A model generated the notes under the pieces. The model was not told the origin of the DNA. It ran no database searches and saw only the letters and a program-made list of their open reading frames with translations. 64,000 nt of DNA from Psychrobacter glaciei (GTDB taxonomy: Bacteria > Pseudomonadota > Gammaproteobacteria > Pseudomonadales > Moraxellaceae): contig NZ_BMZR01000003.1 of assembly GCF_014652895.1 (NCBI RefSeq), positions 248,001 to 312,000 on the forward strand, written 5' to 3'. This document shows, piece by piece, positions 8,138 to 16,254 of the stretch. A program made the position numbers and the translations under genes. The first letter of the stretch is position 1, and every line of letters begins with the position of its first letter.

Positions 8138-9484
8138 ATGAGCAAACCCTCTTCATTTTTTGGTCAAGATACGCTCTCTCCAAATGAGGCTGGACACAGT
8201 TTAGGTTCGATTGGTACGTTTGCGCTGTGGTTTGGTGCCAATATAGTCGTTACGACTATTTTAACTGGGATGCTGTTGGTACCTGATTTGCGGTTTACTA
8301 CTGCTATAACGACGGTACTCATCGGCTCATTGATCGGTGCCATTCCGTTACTCTTAGTTGGTCTAATGGGTCAGCGCACTGGTTTACCATCGATGGCGCT
8401 CACACGTAGAGCTTATGGGCCATTGGGTAGTCAGTTAATTTCATTGGTAAACATGGGCGTGCTCATCGCGTGGAGCTGTATTCAGGCTTTGCTCGCTGGC
8501 ATGAGCCTTAACTATGCCGTTGAAGCCACAACAGGCTATAGCAATCTGCCACTATTTGTCATCCTGTGCGAGACAGTCGTGGTGTTGATTGTATTACGTG
8601 GTCACCTTGGTATTGAGCTTGTCGAGCGCTGGGCAGCATTAGCAATGGCAGGTCTTACAGTCGTGGTGCTATATCAGTTAAATCAGCACTATGATGTTTC
8701 TACACTATTTGAGATGCCAGTTGAGTCGCGTAATGGTATTACGTTAGGTATCGCTTTTGATATTGTCATCGCCACTGCATTTTCTTGGATGTCTTCGGCA
8801 GCCGATTACAATCGCAATTGCAAGACCTCAAAAATTGCAGTATGGGGCACTTATTTTGGTTATATCGTGGCTGCTATCGTTGCGATGGGTTTGGGTGCGA
8901 CAATCTCAGGGCTTTCTATCCTAAATGGCATGGAGCAGACTTACGATCCGACTCGTTTGCTTGCTGAATTTGGTTTTGGTTTACCAGCTGCACTGGTTAT
9001 TTTCTTCTCAGTCATGACAACCAATGTGATGGCAGTCTATAGCGCAACACTATCATGCATGAACATAGCGCCTAACATGAGCTTTTGGAAACCTGCACTT
9101 ATCATTGGCTTAGTCACTATTTTTGGTGCACTGATTCCTGGTATTTTAGATCAGTTCCAAAACTTCTTGTTAATCGTTGGTGCATTGTTCATCCCAGCAT
9201 TCTCAGTCATGATTGTTGATTATTACCTTGTGGGTCAAGAAGGTTATACGGCAAAACTGCTTGATTCTACTAAACAATTGGGCCGTCCTACGGCAAAGAT
9301 TGCTATCGCGGCTTACTTAATTGGTGCTGCTCTTGCAGCTTACTGGACTTTGATCTCTCCTCCCTCTTTTGGTGCCTCGTTACCTGTCTTTATCATCACT
9401 GGCGGACTTTACTGGTTAGGTGCTACTTTATTTACTCGTCCTAATGATGCCATCACTTCCGCTCAAAAGGAGCCTTCATTATGA
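8138..9484 (+). CDS. NCS1 family permease (cytosine/purine permease, CodB-like)
   Basis: A 448-aa inner-membrane transporter with about 12 hydrophobic segments. The N-terminal SLGSIGTFALWFGANI and the following GxLIGAIPLLLVGLMGQRTG-like stretch are typical of the nucleobase-cation-symport-1 family. It lies directly after gbuA and overlaps the next gene by four bases (ATGA), so it belongs to the guanidino operon. NCS1 members carry nucleobases, allantoin, hydantoins, thiamine and related small nitrogen compounds. From context I infer uptake of a guanidino compound or an amide, but the substrate cannot be read directly. Confidence 0.87.
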   Translation: MSKPSSFFGQDTLSPNEAGHSLGSIGTFALWFGANIVVTTILTGMLLVPDLRFTTAITTVLIGSLIGAIPLLLVGLMGQRTGLPSMALTRRAYGPLGSQLISLVNMGVLIAWSCIQALLAGMSLNYAVEATTGYSNLPLFVILCETVVVLIVLRGHLGIELVERWAALAMAGLTVVVLYQLNQHYDVSTLFEMPVESRNGITLGIAFDIVIATAFSWMSSAADYNRNCKTSKIAVWGTYFGYIVAAIVAMGLGATISGLSILNGMEQTYDPTRLLAEFGFGLPAALVIFFSVMTTNVMAVYSATLSCMNIAPNMSFWKPALIIGLVTIFGALIPGILDQFQNFLLIVGALFIPAFSVMIVDYYLVGQEGYTAKLLDSTKQLGRPTAKIAIAAYLIGAALAAYWTLISPPSFGASLPVFIITGGLYWLGATLFTRPNDAITSAQKEPSL

Positions 9485-10281
9485 GATTGATGATTGCTCA
9501 AACAAATCCTTTATGGGCTGAACCTGCTGCTAACTTAAAAGCATTGGAGTCATTATGTCGCCTAGCAGCAGAAGCCAAAGTAGACTTACTGGCATTGCCA
9601 GAGCTGGCATTCACAGGCTACAACATCTTTGAGCGGCTTGATAGCCTAGCGGAACCTGCTGATGGCTTAATCGTGACCGAAGTAGCCAAGCTTGCTGATA
9701 AATATAATTTGCACTTGCTATTTGGCTTTGCTGAGCAGGGTGCTGATGGTGAGTTTAGCAACTCTGCCTTATTGTTAGATGATAACGGTCAGCACCTTGG
9801 CACTTATCATAAGCGGCATTTGTGGGGCCGCGAAAGTGAGTTCTTTGTTGCAGGTAAGCAATCTTGTGTGGTTGATACTCGATTCGGAAAATTAGGATTG
9901 ATGATTTGCTATGACAATGAGTTTCCAGAAGTGGCAAGAGAGCTGGCACAAGCAGGGGCGGAAATAATACTGTCACCGACGGCAAATATGTTGCCAAATG
10001 CAGAGCGGCAGGTGCTACAAATACGCGCTCGAGCAATGGACAATCAATGCTTTGTCGCTTGTATTAACCGATCAGGTGTAGAAGAAACGCTTCATTACTG
10101 TGGGAATAGTATCGTCGCCGGTCCGGATGGTGAGGTGCTCGGCCGACTTGGCTTAGCGGCTGGCACCCTGATAGTAGATATCGATCTCGCTTGCATCGAT
10201 GAGAGTCGCACGCATCAAGACTATCTTAAAGACCTGCGTGTTCTTAAAGACAATCATGCCTTTAATGGAGCGAACTCATGA
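9481..10281 (+). CDS. Carbon-nitrogen hydrolase (nitrilase superfamily), candidate guanidinobutyramide amidase
   Basis: A 266-aa amidase of the nitrilase superfamily with a complete catalytic set: Glu41 in LALPELAFTGYN, Lys111 in TYHKRHLW and Cys143 in MICYDNEFPE. Such enzymes release ammonia from amides or N-carbamoyl compounds. It overlaps the permease (ATGA at 9481) and the next gene (ATGA at 10278), so the three are probably translationally coupled. In Pseudomonas putida arginine can be turned into 4-guanidinobutyramide, which an amidase converts to the GbuA substrate; this gene is a plausible candidate for that step (inference). An N-carbamoylputrescine-amidase-like activity is the main alternative. 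Confidence 0.85.
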   Translation: MRLMIAQTNPLWAEPAANLKALESLCRLAAEAKVDLLALPELAFTGYNIFERLDSLAEPADGLIVTEVAKLADKYNLHLLFGFAEQGADGEFSNSALLLDDNGQHLGTYHKRHLWGRESEFFVAGKQSCVVDTRFGKLGLMICYDNEFPEVARELAQAGAEIILSPTANMLPNAERQVLQIRARAMDNQCFVACINRSGVEETLHYCGNSIVAGPDGEVLGRLGLAAGTLIVDIDLACIDESRTHQDYLKDLRVLKDNHAFNGANS

Positions 10282-11021
10282 GTGAACAGTCATTACCACG
10301 TATCAAACCAGAAAACTGGTATCGAACAACAACACTCAACGATGGCATTACGCTCATCGATGAGCCGTGGATCAAGCCGTTTTTTCGCTGTAATCTATGG
10401 CACGTACGGGGTAGTGAACGCGACTTATTAGTCGATTTTGGATTAGGGGCTGTACCATTGCGCCGCCATGTCGCTTTGCTCGCTGATCGCGATATCGTTG
10501 GTGTTGCCAGTCATACTCATTTTGACCATATTGGCGCGGCAAGTGAATTTGACTGCTGTCACGTGCATTCTGCTGAAGCCCATATTCTCGCTGAGCCAGA
10601 CAATGCTCGCACCTTAGCAGATATGTTTGTCAACGATGAGATGTTTGATGCGTTACCTCCTGAGCCTTATGCTCATTGCGGCTATAGAATTGTTGCACCA
10701 GCGAAAATAATGCAACTTGAAGACGGTGACATGATTGATTTGGGCAATCGTCAATTTGAAGTGATTCATACACCCGGTCACTCCCCAGGTGGTATTGCCT
10801 TGTGGGAATCAGCTAGCGAGACTCTGATTTCTGGTGATCTGATCTATGACGGCCCATTGATCGAAGATACATGGCATAGCAATATGTCTGATTATGCTAA
10901 GAGTATGCGCCGCCTAAATGCACTGCCTGTACGTGTTGTACACGGTGGTCATTTTCCCAGTTTTTCAGGCAAACGCTTAAATATCATGATTGATGATTGG
11001 TTACGGCACCATGAATTGTGA
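10278..11021 (+). CDS. Metallo-beta-lactamase-fold hydrolase
   Basis: A 247-aa member of the MBL superfamily. The metal-binding motif THFDH at residues 80-84, preceded by His79, fits HxHxDH. Further ligands are visible in VIHTPGHSPGG, the ISGDLIYD aspartate and VVHGGHF near the end. The family includes hydrolases of thioesters, lactones and lactams. It is coupled to the amidase by a four-base overlap and ends the first block of the operon, 92 bp before the AruI gene. In a guanidino pathway a lactam or lactone hydrolase could open a cyclised intermediate, but that is a guess. Confidence 0.83.
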   Translation: MSEQSLPRIKPENWYRTTTLNDGITLIDEPWIKPFFRCNLWHVRGSERDLLVDFGLGAVPLRRHVALLADRDIVGVASHTHFDHIGAASEFDCCHVHSAEAHILAEPDNARTLADMFVNDEMFDALPPEPYAHCGYRIVAPAKIMQLEDGDMIDLGNRQFEVIHTPGHSPGGIALWESASETLISGDLIYDGPLIEDTWHSNMSDYAKSMRRLNALPVRVVHGGHFPSFSGKRLNIMIDDWLRHHEL

Positions 11022-11113
11022 TTTGTAGCATTTAATAACTATTTAAAACAAACAGCTAGCCAATATAAAAAGCTTAACTTAATACTTATTACATTCTTTA
11101 GGATAACTGACTC

Positions 11114-12847
11114 ATGACCCAATTGACGCAAACGTCTTCTTCATTACCTGCAACCCCATCTCTGACATGCGGTGAGCTGTTGGTACAGTGGTTAGAATAC
11201 TATGGCGTAGAGACCGTATTTGGCATACCCGGTGTGCACACGGTCGAGCTATATCGTGGTCTGCCAAACACCAATATCCGCCATGTGACGCCGCGTCACG
11301 AGCAAGGCGCTGGGTTTATGGCTGACGGCTATTACCGCGCTTCGGGCAAGATTGGCGTTTGCTTTATCATCACCGGCCCTGGCATGACCAATATTATGAC
11401 TGCCATGGCACAAGCATTGGCGGATTCTATACCGATGCTGGTGATCTCTAGTGTCAATAAAGTGGCAGATACGGGCAGCGGTGAAGGGCACTTGCATGAA
11501 TTACATGATCAGCAAGGTATGGTCAGTAAGGTTGCGCTTACGAGCAAAACCATCTGGAAGCCTGAGTCGCTACCGAAAGTCATCGCAGAAGCTTTTGCCT
11601 TATTCAATGGTGCACGTCCGGGGCCAGTGCATATCCAGCTACCAATCGATGTGATCACCGCTGATGCCAGCCATGTCGCCAAGCCGCCTGATTTAACGCC
11701 TTACTTGAATAGTCCGGCAACTAGCCAAACTGATGCGAATAGCTCAACGCTGCCTCGAGTAATGAGACCGCTGCCCAATCCTGCACAGCTTGATTTGATT
11801 ATCGAGTCTCTCAAAACCGCAAAAAACCCAGTATTGCTCTATGGTGGTGGCTGCGTCGATGTCAATCAAGATGCGCAAAAACTGGCAGAGCTGATCGATG
11901 CGCCGACATTTTTGACCATCAATGCCAAAGGTTTGCTACCACCCGCTCATCCGTTAAGTTTGGGCAGCAATCAATCATTAGCAGCAGGTCGAGCCGTTAT
12001 TACTGAAGCCGATTTGGTATTGGCGATTGGTACTGAGCTTGGTGAGACTGATTATGATGTGTTTTTTAATGGCGAGTTTAAAATCAACGGTAAGCTGATT
12101 CGTATCGATTGCGATGCTCAGCAATTGCAGCGTCCTTTTAGAGCGGATATCGCCGTATTATCCGATGCGCAAATGGCTATAAGTGGCCTTTGCACACGTC
12201 TAGAACACCAAGCGTTGAATCATAAAGCGGTGTCACGAGTCGCCGAGGCAAAACAGGCATTGTTAGCAGAAATGACCCCAGACTTTGCTGGTCAAAATGC
12301 ACTACTTCAGCTGATTCGAGATGAAGTAAAAGACGTCATATTTGTTGGAGATTCAACGCAGCCTGTCTATAGTGGCAATCTTGGTTTTGAAGCACTGGCA
12401 ACCCGAAAATGGTTTAACTCGTCGACTGGGTTTGGCACGTTAGGTTATGGCTTACCTGCCGCGATAGGTGCCATGATTGGCTCAAACCTTCCCGTTATTA
12501 GTCTTATTGGCGATGGTGGTATTCAGTTTACGATTGCAGAACTCATCTGCGCTGCCGAGCTTGAGCTACCATTGATAGTCCTACTGTGGAACAACCAAGG
12601 CTATGGCGAGATTCGTCGTTATATGGAGGAGGGTGGTCTACCACTGATTGGGGTCAATATTAAGACGCCACATTTTGAGCCATTAGCCGCAGGATTTGGT
12701 GCAGGTTATCGCCGAATTACTGATAAGCAGCAACTGCTAGACGCCTTGCAAAAAGATATCAACGGTAAGCAGCCTTTCATTTACGAAGTTGATGAAGCTG
12801 ATGATTTTCTGACTGAGATAGGCAAGGACTTTATCTGTTTTAGCTGA
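11114..12847 (+). CDS. aruI: Thiamine-diphosphate enzyme, AruI-type 5-guanidino-2-oxopentanoate (2-ketoarginine) decarboxylase
   Basis: A 577-aa enzyme of the acetolactate-synthase-like TPP family. The N-terminal domain has FGIPGVHTVELYRGL and PRHEQGAGFMADGY, with the catalytic Glu63. The cofactor motif begins at GDGG466 and ends in NNQGYGEIR. The HTVELYRGL and TPRHEQGAG text follows Pseudomonas AruI, which decarboxylates 2-ketoarginine to 4-guanidinobutyraldehyde in the arginine transaminase route. An aldehyde dehydrogenase and GbuA in the same locus supply the next two steps. No AruH-type transaminase is in the window, so the source of 2-ketoarginine must lie elsewhere or be the Dld-like enzyme. 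A different 2-oxo acid substrate remains possible. Confidence 0.82.
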   Translation: MTQLTQTSSSLPATPSLTCGELLVQWLEYYGVETVFGIPGVHTVELYRGLPNTNIRHVTPRHEQGAGFMADGYYRASGKIGVCFIITGPGMTNIMTAMAQALADSIPMLVISSVNKVADTGSGEGHLHELHDQQGMVSKVALTSKTIWKPESLPKVIAEAFALFNGARPGPVHIQLPIDVITADASHVAKPPDLTPYLNSPATSQTDANSSTLPRVMRPLPNPAQLDLIIESLKTAKNPVLLYGGGCVDVNQDAQKLAELIDAPTFLTINAKGLLPPAHPLSLGSNQSLAAGRAVITEADLVLAIGTELGETDYDVFFNGEFKINGKLIRIDCDAQQLQRPFRADIAVLSDAQMAISGLCTRLEHQALNHKAVSRVAEAKQALLAEMTPDFAGQNALLQLIRDEVKDVIFVGDSTQPVYSGNLGFEALATRKWFNSSTGFGTLGYGLPAAIGAMIGSNLPVISLIGDGGIQFTIAELICAAELELPLIVLLWNNQGYGEIRRYMEEGGLPLIGVNIKTPHFEPLAAGFGAGYRRITDKQQLLDALQKDINGKQPFIYEVDEADDFLTEIGKDFICFS

Positions 12848-12891
12848 TGGTAATGACTTAACTGTACTAAAGGCTGGTGACTCAAGGAAAA

Positions 12892-14715
12892 ATGTCTGCA
12901 ATGCTAAATTCTAACCACTCGTCTAATAGTTGGAATGCGTCGCAGGCGAGTTTGTTAGCAGACTTAGCAGCCGTTGCTGGCGCGCCCAATGTATTGACCA
13001 AGCCGAGTCAGCAGCAGTCGTATATACAAGGGGCGATTGCTGCTATCACAGATGCTATCTTGGCAGTGGTAACCCCTCATTCTCTTGTGGCGCTATGGCG
13101 CGTCATTAACCTCTGTGCAGCATCTGATGTGATCATTATCGCTCAGGCTGCTAACACAGGGTTGACCGGAGGCTCCACGCCGTATGGGAAGTATGATCGA
13201 CCAGTCATTGTTATTTCTACGCAACTATTGGGCGGTGTTCATCTGCTCAATGACGCAGCAGAGCTTGTTGCCTTGCCAGCGGCGACCCTTCAGCAATTAG
13301 AATACAAGCTTGCACCTTTGGGGCGTGAGCCGCATTCAGTGCTGGGCTCTAGTTGTGTTGGTGCTTCGGTGATTGGTGGCATTTGCAACAGCTCTGGCGG
13401 TATGTTGGTGCAGCGTGGTCCGGCGTATACCGAGATGTCACTATTTGCCAAACGTAATGCTATGGGTGAGTTTGAATTAATCAATCACTTAGGCATTGAT
13501 TTAGGTGTCGATCCAGAAGAGATGCTTGGAAACCTACAAGCTGGCACGTTCAATAAAAATCCACATAGTGCCAACAGTAAGTCCTGTACAAACCACCATT
13601 ATCAACACAAAGTGCGCGATTGCGAGGCAGACACACCTGCCAGATTTAACAATGACCCTAATGGATTGTATGAAGCCTCTGGTTCAGCAGGAAAAGTCAT
13701 CGTCTTTGCGGTTCGAGTCGCGACATTTGCCAAACCAGCGCAAGAGCAAACATTCTATATCTCGACCAATGACGTTGATACCTTGACCACACTCAGGCAG
13801 CAGTGGTTAAAAAGCGAGCTGAACCTGCCTGTTTTGGCAGAATACATGCACAAAGACTATAACGATATAACCATGCGCTATGGCCGCGATACTTGTTTAA
13901 GTATGCGCAAACTGCCAGCCAGTAAGATAGGCGCGTTGTATCGGTTACAAGCCAAGATTGGCTATTATTTGGATAAATGGCGACTGCCTCAGACTTTACC
14001 AGATCGGGTGCTACAAATGGCATCGACCTTTATGCCGCCATCATTGCCAGACTCTTTGGCTGAGCAGGCACGCTCCTATCGTTATCATTTAATCATCAAA
14101 GTCGCGAATGACAGTGACAGTGACAGTGACAGTGATAATGACAGTGCTAAGGCTAGTAATCAGCATATTGCCGCCGCTCAAGCATTTCTACAGTCCCATA
14201 TGCAGCATCATCAAGGCGTCGTACATCTTTGTACAGCAGAAGAATCCCAAGCATTATTGGTGTTTCGCAGTGCGGCAACCGCTGCCATTTTTCGTTATCA
14301 CAATCTTAACCACACAAAGTTTGGCGAGCTATTAGCGACTGATATTGCCTTACCAAGAAATGCCGTAGATTGGGATGAGGTGCTACCTACTGACTTGCAA
14401 AAGCAGGTAAGTAAAACCTTTTATCTGGGGCATTTTTTCTGTCATGTCATGCACCAAGACTATCTGTTATACCCTGAAGTGGATGCAAAAAAATTCAAGG
14501 ATGAGCTATTGGCGTTTTATGATCGACGTCGTATAGAGTACCCTGCTGAGCACAACGTGGGACATGTCTATACCGCAAAATCTGCACTACATAATTTTTA
14601 TAAAAAACTAGATCCGACCAATTCGCTAAACCCAGGCATTGGTCAGACAGCAAAATGGAAAAATTGGCGGTCGTCGCCTATCATGGAGGAATTAAATGAC
14701 GAGTCATATCAGTAA
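12892..14715 (+). CDS. dld: Quinone-dependent D-lactate dehydrogenase (Dld), FAD-linked
   Basis: A membrane-associated flavoprotein that oxidises D-lactate to pyruvate and passes electrons to quinone. The match to E. coli Dld runs from QAANTGLTGGSTP through REPHSVLGSSCVGASVIGG, VQRGPAYTEMSLFA and NHLGIDLG to the C-terminal YPAEHNVGHVY and DPTNSLNPGIG. I chose ATG 12892, behind AAGGA; GTG 12877 and ATG 12901 are alternatives. There is an Asp-Ser run at about residues 407-418, encoded by a hexanucleotide repeat, inside the membrane-binding domain. The gene follows aruI by 44 bp and overlaps the next gene by 20 bp. That context raises the possibility that it oxidises another D-2-hydroxy acid such as argininate (inference). 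Confidence 0.92.
   Translation: MSAMLNSNHSSNSWNASQASLLADLAAVAGAPNVLTKPSQQQSYIQGAIAAITDAILAVVTPHSLVALWRVINLCAASDVIIIAQAANTGLTGGSTPYGKYDRPVIVISTQLLGGVHLLNDAAELVALPAATLQQLEYKLAPLGREPHSVLGSSCVGASVIGGICNSSGGMLVQRGPAYTEMSLFAKRNAMGEFELINHLGIDLGVDPEEMLGNLQAGTFNKNPHSANSKSCTNHHYQHKVRDCEADTPARFNNDPNGLYEASGSAGKVIVFAVRVATFAKPAQEQTFYISTNDVDTLTTLRQQWLKSELNLPVLAEYMHKDYNDITMRYGRDTCLSMRKLPASKIGALYRLQAKIGYYLDKWRLPQTLPDRVLQMASTFMPPSLPDSLAEQARSYRYHLIIKVANDSDSDSDSDNDSAKASNQHIAAAQAFLQSHMQHHQGVVHLCTAEESQALLVFRSAATAAIFRYHNLNHTKFGELLATDIALPRNAVDWDEVLPTDLQKQVSKTFYLGHFFCHVMHQDYLLYPEVDAKKFKDELLAFYDRRRIEYPAEHNVGHVYTAKSALHNFYKKLDPTNSLNPGIGQTAKWKNWRSSPIMEELNDESYQ
14109..14144 (+). repeat. Hexanucleotide microsatellite (TGACAG) inside dld
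   Basis: Four perfect TGACAG units, one degenerate TGATAA and one more TGACAG lie in frame and encode a run of Asp-Ser pairs. A change in unit number would add or remove DS pairs without a frameshift. Confidence 0.9.
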
Positions 14716-16102
14716 GTCACAGCAGCCAGTCTTAGGTAATAATGCTGTCGATCCAAAAACACCACAGGGCGAGCAATGGCGAGCGTCATTGTGGAAATTT
14801 CTCTTATTTTCAGCCCTTGGTATCGCGCTATTTATCATTCCCTTTCAATGGGATGGCAAGGTTACTATTTTATTGGGCGTATTGACCGATGCACTACAAG
14901 GCTGGATAGGCGGTTATGTGGCTTACGTGGCACTGGCGATCGTTACCATCTCTTTTGTTGGCGCACTCGCGGTCAAGCTGTTACGACCGACCTTGCACGA
15001 AGACTCTATGATAAAGAAGCTCTTCGATGTTGAGTGGCTGTGGTTTGGTGCCCGTTTTTTAGGCGCAGTATTTATCTGGATGATCTTTTTACAAGTAGGC
15101 CCCGAGTTTATTATTAACCGTAATACCGGCGGCGTTATTTTTGAAGATTTGATTCCGATTTTGATTCCTTTATTTTTCTTCGCTATCTTATCCTTGCCGT
15201 TCTTAACAGATTTTGGTTTGATGGAGTTTTTGGGAACATTAGCCAGCAAAGTCTTTATCAAACTATTTAAACTACCCGGACGCTCAGCGGTAGATGCGAT
15301 GTCTTCTTGGTTTGGCGCGGCCTCTATCGGCTTGCTAGTGACCATGCAAGAGTATGACAAAAGTTATTATAGCCAGCGTGAAGCGGCGGTTATTGCCACA
15401 ACTTTTTCGGTCACCTCAATCGCTTTTACTTATGTCGTAGCGAAAACAATTGGCGTAGACAACAACTTTGTCTTCTTTTATCTGACCATCGCGTTGACTG
15501 GTTTTATAGCAGCCATTATCATGCCACGCATCCCGCCATTATCACTAAAGGCGGACACCTATCATTCTGGCAAATGTATGCTAGATGAAGAGATTCCTAC
15601 TCAGTATAGTATGCCGCAGTGGGCGCTAAATCGTGCTGTGACGCGTGCGTATTCTATGCCAAGTCTGGCAAGTGTGTTCAAACACAGCCTAAAGAATTTA
15701 TTTGATATTTACTTTGGTCTGATTCCTGTTATTTTTGCTATCGGCACCATTGGTCTAGGGCTGGCAGAGTACACGCCAGTATTTAACTGGATATCTGCGC
15801 CTCTCGTGCCTTTGCTTGAATTGCTACAAATTCCAGAAGCGGCAGAAGCGGCGCCTGCCATGATTATGGGCTTTGCTGATATGTACTTACCAGCGTTGGT
15901 CGGTAAGAGTATTGAGAGTGAAATGACACGATTCATCGTTGGGGCATGCTCTATTACGCAGATTATTTATATGTCTGAAGTGGGTGCGCTGATTTTGAAA
16001 TCAAACATTAAGCTTAATGTTCTAGAGCTATTCATGATTTTCATCCTCCGTACTTTGATTAGCCTAGTGATTATTACCTCAGTAGCGCATCTTTTGTATT
16101 AG
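14696..16102 (+). CDS. YjiH family multi-pass membrane protein (nucleoside-recognition/Gate domain)
   Basis: A 468-aa membrane protein with about ten hydrophobic segments. Conserved stretches such as PFLTDFGLMEFLGTLAS, GRSAVDAMSSWFGAASIGLL and GFADMYLPALVGKSI belong to the YjiH group of Gate-domain proteins, whose transport substrates are unknown. The start at 14696 lies inside the end of dld (20-bp overlap), with GGAGGA five bases upstream, so the two are translationally coupled. This coupling suggests it carries the substrate or product of the Dld-like enzyme, possibly a hydroxy acid or guanidino acid. I cannot name the substrate. Confidence 0.83.
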   Translation: MTSHISKSQQPVLGNNAVDPKTPQGEQWRASLWKFLLFSALGIALFIIPFQWDGKVTILLGVLTDALQGWIGGYVAYVALAIVTISFVGALAVKLLRPTLHEDSMIKKLFDVEWLWFGARFLGAVFIWMIFLQVGPEFIINRNTGGVIFEDLIPILIPLFFFAILSLPFLTDFGLMEFLGTLASKVFIKLFKLPGRSAVDAMSSWFGAASIGLLVTMQEYDKSYYSQREAAVIATTFSVTSIAFTYVVAKTIGVDNNFVFFYLTIALTGFIAAIIMPRIPPLSLKADTYHSGKCMLDEEIPTQYSMPQWALNRAVTRAYSMPSLASVFKHSLKNLFDIYFGLIPVIFAIGTIGLGLAEYTPVFNWISAPLVPLLELLQIPEAAEAAPAMIMGFADMYLPALVGKSIESEMTRFIVGACSITQIIYMSEVGALILKSNIKLNVLELFMIFILRTLISLVIITSVAHLLY

Positions 16103-16148
16103 TCAGAAGATCTAATGAAAAAGTGAGATGAGCGACAGTGATTTTTAG

Positions 16149-16200
16149 CGGGTGATTGATGCCAGTGACAGCGCAGGTAGGCAGTAGTGTCAATCACCCG
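16149..16200. promoter_or_regulatory. 11-bp perfect inverted repeat upstream of the aldehyde dehydrogenase
   Basis: CGGGTGATTGA (16149-16159) and TCAATCACCCG (16190-16200) are exact reverse complements separated by 30 bases, with no T-run after them. It lies 54 bp before the aldehyde dehydrogenase start, so an operator or leader hairpin is more likely than a terminator. Confidence 0.5.
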
Positions 16201-16254
16201 TAATCATTATCAATAAATACGCTACGAATAAACAATGAGAGAGGACATACCATC

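Noticed and set aside
12877..12891. GTG 12877 as the dld start
   Set aside because: The AAGGA at 12884-12888 lies after it and directly before ATG 12892, which therefore fits better.
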